From positions 9,885,501-9,949,500 of the forward strand of contig NC_059084.1 in the NCBI RefSeq assembly GCF_020497125.1: DNA of 64,000 nt, given 5' to 3'. A program made the translations under genes and the position numbers. Position 1 is the stretch's first letter; each line of letters opens with the position of its first letter. Under the pieces are notes generated by a model, which did not search any database, was not told the origin of the DNA, and worked only from the letters and a program-made list of their open reading frames with translations. Origin of the DNA: Mauremys mutica. Lineage: Eukaryota > Chordata > Testudines > Geoemydidae. This document shows positions 27,801 to 39,800 of the stretch, in pieces.

Positions 27801-30800
27801 TAAGGACAAGCTTCAGCTCAGGCCCCACCCAGCTTTCCTCCCAAAGGTTGTGTCGCATTTCACATCAACCAGGACATCTTTCTCCCAACGTTCTACCGTA
27901 AGCCTCATTCCAGTGGCAGGGAGCGGAGTCTCCACTCTCTGGAGGACCACAGGGCACTAGCTTTTTACATAGAGAAAACGAAACCGTTCAGAAAATCGGT
28001 CCAGTTATTTGGGTCAGTGGTGGACAGAATGAAAGGTCAGCCTGTGTCGTCATCAACACATCTCGTCATAGATAGCATCCTGTATTTGTGAGTGCTACAA
28101 CCTGGCAGGTGTTCCTGCACCTCCAATCACCATGCACTCCACCAAGGCGCAGGCTTCATCAACAGCATTCCTGGCTCAGGTTCCACTCAGGAAATCTGCA
28201 GGGTGGCGATGTGGTCCTCCATACATACTTTCTCCACACACTGTGCGATTACCCAGCAGGCCAGAGACAATGCAGCCTTCAGACAAGCGGTGCTTCAATC
28301 AGTGGAAGACTTCGACCTCACCACCTAAACTTGGGCTTGTGATTCTCCTGATTGGAATTGACATGAACAAGCACTTGAAGAAGAAAAATGGTTACTTACC
28401 TTCTCATAACTGTTGTTCTTCCAATACCCAGCCTCCTTCCCCTCTGTTGGAGTAGCTGACAAGAAGGAAATGAGGGGGTGGTGGGTCGACAGGGCTTTAT
28501 CTTGAGCACCATGAAGGCGCGACTCCAGGGGGTGCCCGGACGAACCGAACGGATGTGGCTATGGGAAAATCTTCCGGCTCCCAGGCACGTGTGTGGGCAC
28601 ACAACTGATTGGAATGGACATGAACAACACATCTCAAAGAACAACAGTTAAGAGAAGGTGAGTAACCATTTTTTCCTTAGTGTGCTTTGATCTACCTTGT
28701 TTTGAAAAGGGGGTGATCAAAGCTCACTAAGGAATGATTAGTGTGCATCAGTAGGGTCTTCATGGACAGTTAGTATGCAGCAGGCTAGTGCGGGGTAGAT
28801 TCACACTCTTCTCAATGTGAACTAAATGTTCATGGAGACAAACCCTTACCATACAGCATATAACGGAATCATTTAATTTATGACTGAAGTTCATTCTTCG
28901 ATGATATGGAAGATTATACAGCAGTTTAAAAGATACCTTTTAAGAATACTTTATCCAGATCAAAATATGTGAGAATAAGTAGGAAAACATATTACTCAAA
29001 TGGAATTTGGGCATGGTACAGAAACCAACACTGTTATTTTTTGAATAAGTACCATGAGATTTTTAAGGGCCACAGATGATGATTTTACATCTCAAAATAT
29101 TTCACCTCCAGCAGCCCTGACCCCTAATACCATATTTGAATATTGTAAGTTTAGCGAGATTTAAATTCAAAAGCAACTAATTTATCACCCGTGCTTCTTT
29201 TAAAGAACTTGCTGATGTATTGATGTCTATAGATTAACATGTTTTGAATGTTAGACCTGTGTAACTCTTTTTGTATGCATAGGAAAAAGTTCAGAATAGA
29301 AGCTGTAGAAACGTAAAAACTACAGCTGTGCTTAATATGACTACAGGACATATTGTGTAAGTATCTAGTAATTTTGTTTGAAAATGTTTTAATATCCAAT
29401 TATGTTAAGAATATTCCTTGATTCACTAACTAAAGCTTTATTTGTATCTGTTTCGACAGGGATGATGTCTACAATTTTAACTTAAGTGGATTTGATGAAC
29501 CTACGATAAAGCTTGGAGTAAGATTCCAGTAGTCTACATTAATGCAAACTAGGAACCTTTTAGTTCGTGCCCACAGCATCCACATTTAGGAGTTACAGCG
29601 CAGCACTGTGGCATACACTGCTGTTCACAGCCTTGTAGTCCGAATTGTAGGGCAATGTAGACAAGTCCTGAGAAAGACTCACCTCAGAATAACTAATAGC
29701 ACAGTGGTTAGGGCACTCACATAGAAGGTGGTAAGACATGGGTTCAAGTCTTTGCTCCACATTAGGCAAATGTAGGAAATTGAACCTAGGTTTCCCACAT
29801 CACGGGTGTATGCTTTTTAAACAATGGGCTGAAAGTTATAAGGGGGAGCACCACCTCCTCTGTCTATATTGTATGGGTTTAGACATGCTCTAAGTCTTTT
29901 GAAAGGGAGAAGAGTGGAAATTCATGGAAACTAGCTCTCGGTGCCATGAAATCTGGCAGATCCATCCTCTAGCTTTTCCACTCTGCTACCAACTCTGTCA
30001 TTAGCAGAAACTATGATGTAGTAGCATACTTACTAAGTACAAATTGGAGAATATGGGCCAATTTATAACTCTTAAGAAAAAGTTTAAAATATGCATATAA
30101 AAATAGTAACATGACTTATGTGAAATCTGGGAATTTTGCATTAAAATATTCAAAGAGAAGATGTGAAATATTCTTTGATGTGTAAATTGACCATTGTAAA
30201 TTATTGCAAACAAGAAATTTTGTATTTGGAGTAAAAAAGGCTTAGTGTTACTCTTTGCATGAATAACGAATGTATTTTATATAGAACCATGGAAGATACA
30301 TTTGCAATTATTTCTCATTTATTTGTACTTACATTTTAGGTCCAAGAATTACATGTTACTAACCTGAAAGCTAGTACAAATCTGACAGAAAAAATGTAAG
30401 AATGTTACATTGCATTATAATCATCTAAAAAATATCTTTTCCTTAAAGATGTTAATAATGAATAGTTTTGTTTGCATTCTCCAACATTCCCCTATGCCAA
30501 TTAAGATAGCAGGTGCAAGTCCTTCTAATAGATATAAACAGGAAAAAAACACTCTTGTTGTCTCACTTTCCCTGTAAAGTGAGCTGGCATAACTTCATCA
30601 TTTATTTTCCTTTCTTCAGCAAGTAAAGGCAGCTCCAATGGCTTCCTCAGCTGCATTTTGTTTTTGGTTGTTGTTTTTTTTAACTGTTTTCCTTTGGCAA
30701 ATTTCTCCCTAATTCTTTCATTTTCATCAGATTACCAGTTTAATGTGTGGTATTTACTAATGAAGAGAGCTTCCTCATGGAGCACTCTGGGGAGGCAACC

Positions 30801-33800
30801 TAATGGTTGCAGTGTGTCTAGTTGTTGTGTGTCCCTCTTTGCCTCAAACTAAGAGGCTGTCAGGTTAGATTTGAAAGTGAACTGTGGTTTCCAAACTTGC
30901 CAAAAAGAGATCAAGTGCATGTGCCTCATAATCCTCCTCCCACACACATACATACCAGTAGCAGAAAGATGACAATAACCTCAGCAGATGTCTTCAGCTT
31001 TGGATGTATTTATTAATGTAAATATCTCTTTGTTTAAGGAATCCTGATGAAAACAAAAGTACCACCCAGAAAAAAGTAGATAATAAAGTAAGTTTCTTAA
31101 ACTCAGAGAAACTGATATTAAAAAGACCAGATTTTCAGTATGGAAAATAACCATTCTTTTCCCTTAAAATTATACAAAGAATTATAAAAACTGTAAGCCA
31201 TCTTTCCACTCGCATGGTCCTTTTCTTGAATGGAGGTGGAACTGCCCCTTGACATAATTTAAAGCAGCCCGAAGTTATTGAATTTAATACTGTGAAAACT
31301 CTTGTAAAGATAGGCCTTTAGACTTGATTTTTGTAGCTCAAATGCTTTTTATGTCTAGAAATACCACATACTTTTAGGTAAAAATTGTATTATAAATCAA
31401 AACAGAAATAAATGACCTTTAACTATTTTTGTTTTGTTTGTTTGTATAGAATAGAACGAATAAAAATAAGAAGCATCTCTTTAGTGACACTGACACAGAA
31501 TACAGAGGTGATGACAGCAAGACGGATATCAGTTGGCTACGAGAGTCTAACAGAAAACCTAAACCCCAGCTAGTAGACTATAGCAGAACTAAAAATCCGA
31601 AGAAATCTAAAAGTATAGAAGCAAGTAAGAAACTAATTGTTGAACATTTAGGGACTGCATTTCACTTACCTGTAAATAGTTCTTAAATTATTTAATTATA
31701 TTTGCCATGCATAATATGTTGTGTGCAGTGTGTCTCAGTTCATGGTAACTGCACCTGTGGTCCCGTGAGGGCAACCACTCTAGGTTCCCAGCTCCTCAGC
31801 CGCCACCTCTCTTGGGCAGAGACCAGCAGTTTCTCCTTCCTGACCAACAGATCTGTGATATTCCCAGCAGTCCAATCTGCCTGAAAGGCCAGCGTCTTCA
31901 CTATGTTTTCTCTCTGCAGTCTCTGCCCAGTGTATTGCCTGTAGTTATAAGTTACCACACAGCTCTTTATAAGCAAGCACATTCATTCTTCAGGTGAAAG
32001 CATTACAGAGAAAATGTAATTAAAAACAATAAAAGAAATACAAGCATGCTAAAACGCTTTCTAGAGGTTACCCAACTCGAACCTTGGGCTCTGGTAGATG
32101 CCATTCCTTAAAATCCACAACTGTGTTTTCCTGTGACTATAAGTACATAATTTGTCTCAAATTCAGAACCAGAACAATCATGAATAGTTCTGTCATTCCT
32201 TTCTGCAGCTTAGGCTTTTGATCTTGGCCTCAAGTAACGGGATCAGCAGATGGTGGCTCACTCCTCAGTGTGTAGCTTCAAAAGGTTTTTTTGCATTCAC
32301 CTCCCCTTAAATATCCTCCAGGAAAACCACTTAAAATTTTTTGTTCCAGAAGTCCATTCTTGTCTGGCACCTTGTTTAAGATAATCCTTTGAACCTCCAA
32401 GTCTCACATCTGTCATCTCTCCCAACTTGAGAGCTTACATATAGTCCTAGCCCACAATAATACATGAAATACAACAGACTTCAAACATATTTAAACTTAA
32501 TTAAATACAATCAAATACAAATACCTTCCATAACCTATGGATCTACCTTGTTTTGAAAAGGGGGTGATCAAAGCTCACTAAGGAATGATTAGTGTGCATC
32601 ATGTACTTATCCTCAGTATTTGTGAAGGTGAATATTGTAAAAAAAATTTTTTTTTTAGGACAAAAAGAATTCTTTTTAGCAAAACTGTACTACTGTCCGA
32701 ATAGTAATCTGAAAGCAGTTTAATGCATTGATAAAGATCTGTGGGTATATACATGATACCTTGTTCTAACAATCAAAATTGTAGATTGTCAACATTTTTT
32801 GGATATTAGGCAAGTTTTCTAAATGCTATTGATTTTAACAGCATATACGTTCCGTGACCCTGCATGTCTGATGGATAGATCTGAAGGAAAAAAAACAAAA
32901 AATAAAAAGGTAAAGTAAAATTGCAACTTAATTTTAATAGATATTTTAATCTATTTTAATTGACCATATGATTTATTAAAATATTTGTATTAATTCACTC
33001 TTAACTTTCAACAAAATCTTTTCAAATTCACAGCCAATTAAAATGGTTCTGACTCCTTTAATAATACAACAGAGCCAGTTACAATTCCTATTCCCTAATA
33101 ATACTAGCTGAGAGTTGGAATGATTATGGCATTTTGATGCTTGCATTTTGTTTTCTAAGATGTATAATTTTTTGGTAATAACTAGTTACTGATTAATGGC
33201 AAGACAAATTGTTGTATTTAATTATTCACTTTTTCAGTGATTGGATTAGTTAAGATAGCTTCTTGCCTCTGAATTATTCACTGCATTATAATACCTCTGA
33301 ATTGTTTGTAAGATTATTTAGAAAAATGATAAACCTAACTAAGTATAAAAGCTATAAAATGAAAAAGTCATACACCTCTACCTCAATATAATGCTGTCCT
33401 TGGGAGCCAAAAAATCTTACTGCATTATAGGTGAAACCGCGTTATATTGAACTTGCTTTGATCCACTGGAGTGCGCAGCCCTGCCACCCCAGAACCCTGC
33501 TTTACCGCGTTATATCCAAATTCATGTTATATTGGGTCACGTTATATCGAGGTAGAGGTGTACTTGAAGTTACATTTATAAATAGTTTATAAATCATTAA
33601 TAAATTATTACAAGATGTTATAAATATGTTACAGATAGGAGTATAGATGGTTATAACCATATTAGTGGACAACATTATAGATGTTTGCAAGCCATGGTTC
33701 AAAGCAATCTATTGACCTGCTAGACTTTATAACAATTGATTAAACCAGTTATTAAAACCTCTATTAAGGCTTTATAAACTATTTATAAGTACACACTTAA

Positions 33801-36800
33801 TATAAAGTGTGACAAATAGAAAATAATGTGATAGCTCGGTGTGTGCATTAAATAATACAAAATTAAATGGAGAGTTTGTATTTTATGGCAATTTTATGTC
33901 AGTCATAAGCTTCAGTCATTTTGATATAGATCAGGACAGGCGTATCGGGCCTATAGAAACTATATTGTCATAACTAAGAAGGAGGATGGAGAAACATTCA
34001 CTCTACTCTCATCCTGAAGTCTTCTGTTGTTTTTCTTGGCTCTTCTTTTTACTTACGTATAACACCTAGCAGTAGATCATTATCCTTCAGTTATCACAAC
34101 TTACATTTTCAGCTGTTCCATTTAGAAGTCCATGGAACTTCTAGGTTGTCCAGTTCAATAAGTATATTCTGATCCTTCTCTATCCAGGAGAATGGAGAAG
34201 AGGGAATCTTTTCAATGAGTAATTATTCTTTAGCTTGTTAACCTTTCAGGTTTTGTCTTGGCCAGTGCTAAACTACCATCAAAGATTACTTGCTAAATTC
34301 ATCCCTCCTGAAGTCAGTGGAGCTACATAAGAGGTATATTATTGCCCCTATGTTCTGTACAATAAACATGTAAAATTCTAAGGCTAATATGTGCTTCCTT
34401 TTTTCAAAATACTGTAGCTAGTTCCTGGTACATACAACATGGTGGTGTGCAATTGGTTATTTTCCATAGTTCTTGTCATTAGAATCTTCAGCTTACATCA
34501 ACATTATTTCTTCCAAAGGTACCCATTAGTAAAAAACAAAATACAAAAGCTGATGAGAGAATAAAACAGACAACCAGACCAAAATGGCCTCGAAGAGCAG
34601 CATTAGCAAAAAAAAGTTATAAGGATTACTCAAATTCAGAGTCAGAGAGTGAACAGGAATCTTCACAGTGCTTACATAGGAAAGAAAAATTAAGAGTACA
34701 GGTAAACAGTATTATTGATCTTCTGCAGCATCTTTATGAAAGTAGGGCCCTAATTTTCAAAAGTGGCCACTGATTTTAGGTGCCTCAGATTTTGAGTGCC
34801 CAGGTTGGAGAACCTTGAGCTCATGGGCAGCGGATATAATAGGCACTGCTGCCGACCTGCCGCCCGACACCTGGGCCGCGGTGGCCTCAACCCTTCCCTT
34901 CCGGGCTCAGGCCCTCTGGAAATTACTCCCTATTTCTTTTTTCCCTACTCTAAAGTAGTACATAGATTTATACATATAGAACCTTCTGTACTCCAAAAAC
35001 ATATGTTTTAGTGGGTTTTTTAATTTTATTTTAAAAGCACCTAAGCTGCGTAGGAGCCTAAAAGTTCCTAAGTAGGCTCTTTTAAATGACTTAGACACTT
35101 TTTTGAAATTTTAACATTAATCTCGTTAAAACAGAAAATATGTTGACCTCATAAAAGAAGTAGGGCTGTCGATTATCGCAGTTAACTCAGGCGATTAACT
35201 AAAAAAAAAAAGTAGTTGTGATTAATCGCAGTTTTAATTGCACTGTTAAACAATAGAATACCAATTGAAATTTATTAAATATTTTGGATGTTTTTCTACA
35301 TTTTCATATATATTGTATTCTGTGTTGTAATAGAAATCATGTGTATATTATTTTTTATTACAAATATTTGCTCTGAAAAAATGATAAACAAAAGAAATAG
35401 TATTTTTCAATTCCCCTCATACAAGATCTGTAGTGCAATCTTTGTCTGAAAGTGCAAATTACAAATGTAGATTTTTTTTTTTGTTACATAACTGCACTCA
35501 AAAACAAAACAGTGTAAAACTTCAGCTCCTACAAGTCCATCCACTCACTCCTACTTCTTGTTTAGCCAATCTCTGGGACAAACAAATTTATTTACATTTA
35601 CAGGAGATAATGCTGCCCGCGTCTTATTTACAATGTCACCAGAAAGTGAGAACAGGCATTAGCATGGTGCTTTTGTAGCCGGCATTACAAGGTATTTACA
35701 TGCCAGATATGCTAAACATTGGTATGCTCTTTCATGCTATAGCCACGATTCCAGAGGACATGCTTCCATGCTGATGACGCTCGTTTAAAAAAAATGCATT
35801 AATTAAATTTGTGACTGAACTCGAGAGAAAGTTGTATGTCCCCTGCTCTGTTTTACCCGCATTCTGCCATATATTTCATGTTATAGCAGTCTCAGATGGT
35901 GACCCAGCACACGTTGTTCATTTTAAGAACACTTTCACTGCAGATTTGACAAAATGCAAAGAAGGTACCAATGTGAGATTTCTAAAGATAGCTACAGCAC
36001 TCGACCCAAGGTTTAAGAATCTGAAGTGCCTTCTGAAGTCTGAAAGGGGGGAGGTGTGGAGCATGCTTTCAGAAGTCTTAAAAGAACAACATTCCAATGT
36101 GGAAACTACAGAACCACCAAAAAAGAAAATCAATCTTCTGCTGTTGGCATCTGCTGCTTTGGATTGTTATCGAGCAGAACCCGTCATCAGCATTGATGCA
36201 TGGCCTCTGGAATGGTGGTTGAAGCATGAAGGGACATAGGAATCTTTAGCGCATCTGGCATGTAAATATCTTGTGACACCGGCTACAATAGTGCCATGTG
36301 AATGCCTGTTCTCACTTTCAGGTGACACTGTAAACAAGAAGCGGGCAGCATTATCTCCTGCAAATGTAAACAAGCTTGTTTGTCTGAGCGATTGGCTAAA
36401 CAAGAAGTAGGACTGAGTGGACTTGCAGGCTCTAAAATTTGTCATTGTTTTATTTTAGAATGCAAGTTTTTTGTACATTTGTAAGCTCAACTTTCATGAT
36501 AAAGGGATTGCACTACAGTACTTGTATTAGGTGAATTGAAAAATACTATTTCTTTTGGTTTTTTACAGAGCAAATATTTATAATAAAAATATGTGAGCAC
36601 TATACACTTTGTGTTCTGGGTTATAATTGAAATCAATATATTTGAAAATGTAGAAAACATTCAAAAATATTTAAATAAATGGTATTCTATTATTGTTTAA
36701 CAGTGCGATTAATCATGGTTAATTTTTTTAATCTCTTGACAGCCCTAAAAAGAAGAATACATTAATACATTTGTTGAATGCCTAAATCAGTTTGGGATCA

Positions 36801-39800
36801 ATTAAGCAATGGTGTGTTATAATAAAGTACTGACGAAGTGAAAAAGAGATTTCACTCTTTTTTTTAATATTTTAATATTATATCAAATAAAATTTATATA
36901 CTGGATTAAACAGTTTCTGCAACATGACAAATATGCTCAAATCCCAGTGAAGTCTATGGGAGTTGAAGACAACTAGGCACGTTTGAAAATCCCACTAGGT
37001 GCCTATCTGCATCTTTAGGCACCTAAATACTTTAAAGGGGGAACTTGCCACCTCTCCAGATTAGACCATGTGTCTGACTGGACAAGTAGATATATTGTAC
37101 TGTATACTTATCTATATATACACATGTTTTAAATCTAGTGTGTTTTAATGTAATGCTTATGTAGATTTGTGTACCTCTAGCAAGAGCACAAAAATGGCCA
37201 AAACAAAGCTGTGAATCAACACAAGGAACTACAGAACAATGTTTCTACAGAGCCAAAAAAGGGAATATCAAGAAATCAACAGCAAATATTTACTAAATCA
37301 AAAGATCCTATAAAACAAAGAAAATTAGAAATGTCACCAGTAGCCTCACCTGAAAGCCCAGCATCTGTTGAGACGATGAGATGTGTGTATTATTTTGTAT
37401 TTTCATTTTTAAAGTTGTCAACTCCAGTTTTGGATATGAATTAATTAATGTCTCTCTGTAATATCAATTCATTCTAAATAATTGCTTTAAAATATATATA
37501 CACTATACCCTCTTTGCATCCATTTAATGTACATTATATGTTAAAATGCAGAAAATACATAGGTGTGCTGTCATCATTGTTATAGATATTATGGTTGATA
37601 TTTCATACGAGAGTGTAATAGAAATACAATGCATCAGTGAAAAGAACAGTTTGTAATGTACTTTCTATTAAAATATACTATAATGATGAGCAATGCTAAG
37701 TAAAAGCAATTTATTTCTTGTTGTGTAGACTTTAAGGACAAAGCACTTGCATGAGAGTAACTCAGTTGTGATATGCACATTTATTTCTAAATATCCATCT
37801 GTGCCATATGAAAGGTATAGCATTTTATTACAAAACCCAAATATTATATGATCATGGGCAAATACATGTTTTTTCTTTATATGGTCAACACTGGAAGTTC
37901 CAGTATTTATTTTACTTGACTGCTTATTCAGTTTCAAAGACAGTTTTTAATATGAAGGTATGCCTTATTAAAGGATAGGATTTTCATGGGGAAATCCCAG
38001 TCCATTCAGTTTTCAATTCTTTTTTTCTAACACTATGGCCTGTATTTTCTAAAAAGTAATATAGTTCTTAGGTCAAATCCGGACCGTTGAGCACCCACAA
38101 CTCCTGTTCAAGGTAACTGGAGTTGCAGGTTCTCAAAGACATTCAAGACAACCCCTTGAAAGCCAGCAACATGACTTTGTGGCCATCCTTCCATGGAACT
38201 CTCAATGACATCAATGGGAATTCTGTACACAGAGAAGACTTGTGATATGAGGTATAAAAGAAAAAGGTGTTAAGGCCTAATATCGTCAATTAAGTGTTTA
38301 TACTTACTAGGTGCTGAAAAAATACCTGAGGAAGCATTTACTCAGGAACATGTTTCCTTGAAAAGATCAACATCATCATATCTTCAGGACTCAACACCAG
38401 AAAAGAGGGAATCCTTAAGCATTGTGAAAGGAATTTCAGATAACAAGCTTTATACAACAGAAAAGAATAATCAAAGTATACATCTAAAACAATCTCCTGA
38501 AAATGTCAAAAAGTTGGTATTTGGAAATGAAAGTTTATCACCAGTTTTAAGTCCAATTTCTTTGGTAAGAATTTAAAGTTACTCTTTACAATTATTTCAA
38601 TGTCTGCATTATCTTAAGTAAAGTATACAGTATTTATTAATTAATCAGAACAGCTTCATTTGGGTGTTTTCTGGGTAACTGATTTAGTCTATTTATAGTG
38701 AATGAGAATTACTTCTGTTTAATAGGAATAGAATTAGTATGCCATTCTGACAAGAAAGCAGGGCTGTAGAAGGTGGTTACATTGTATTCAAACAGGTACT
38801 TTTGTAAGTGCAAAATTCCATGCTCTTTTTCAAAACAGAAGTATCCAAAAAGAGATTTAAAAGATGGAACATAGCACAGATATGATAAATATAATTTATA
38901 TTATTTTATATTTATGCGGTTCAAGTATTTAATTTTAAGATTTGTTGTATTGTCTCTTTTTTACTTGATGTCATGATTAGGACAGATGCATAATCAAGAA
39001 AATCAAGTAGTGAAATAGGCTGTTCTAATCAGGAATACTAGTATAATAATCATGGGAGGAAATTTACAATAATACAAATAGTATTGCTAAGAGGTCCCAA
39101 CCAAGATTGGAGCCGGCCCCCTTCTTTTAGCTGCTTTATATATACATAGTAAGAAGTAGTCCCTGCTTCAAAGAACTTGCCATCTAAATAGACAAGACAA
39201 AGGATGGGAGAAAAGAAATTATTCCCATTTTACAGATGAGGAACTGAGGCAGCAAGAAATTAAGTGAGTTGCTCAAGGTCATACAGGAAGTCTGTAGCAG
39301 AGTTGGGACCTGCACTCAGAACTCCTGAGACCCAGGCCAGTGTCTTACCCACCAGACCATCCTTTCTTCTCCCTCACATCTCTGTTTACTCATTGGTCAG
39401 TAGAAACAAACACTGATTTCCCCAAGAGAAATAAAACTGAATATCTTCCACACAATGTATTTATATACATTTGTATTAATCAGAGTTATCATTCAGTTGC
39501 ACATGTCCATTTCAGTAAAGAGGTGCCAATGAAAATATCCTCCTGTATGTATACTTTTCTTTATCTCCAGATGGGGACATGAATTTGAGGTTTTCCCTAA
39601 CCCACAGACACATTCCAGATTGCTCAGTCTAGATTCTCACCAGTATGTGTTACACTCATGTGGGAGCATGACAACTCTATGTTTTCACTCATGGAGCTTT
39701 TGGAAGTCCTGTTTACTTGGCAGTAGGTTGGGCTCACATAATCCATGAATACATTAAATTCCATGTGGATGTTAGATCAGTGGAGTTCAGAATTATCTTA

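Larger units (their letters stand above)
25408..28674 (+). mobile_element. Degenerate, internally deleted DIRS element
   Basis: The left end TTCTTCAAGTGCTTGTTCAT and the right end, inverted, carry DIRS inverted terminal repeats. An internal complementary region (about 28345-28422) matches both outer ends. The gag part runs to about 27560 and then jumps into the recombinase. Compared with the intact copy this removes about 2.7 kb: the gag end, all of RT and RNase H, and the recombinase start. No target duplication is seen, as expected for recombinase-driven integration. Frameshifts and stops are frequent. Confidence 0.85.
28851..31038. other. Introns of exons 19-22, beyond listed elements
   Basis: 28851-29282 has no recognised content. 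30396-31038 is unexplained, with a TGTTTTTTTTAAC run near 30670. Confidence 0.35.

Noticed and set aside
35433..35678. Independent small gene in the left arm of the foldback
   Set aside because: It is the antisense of the duplicated transposase 3' end, not a gene.
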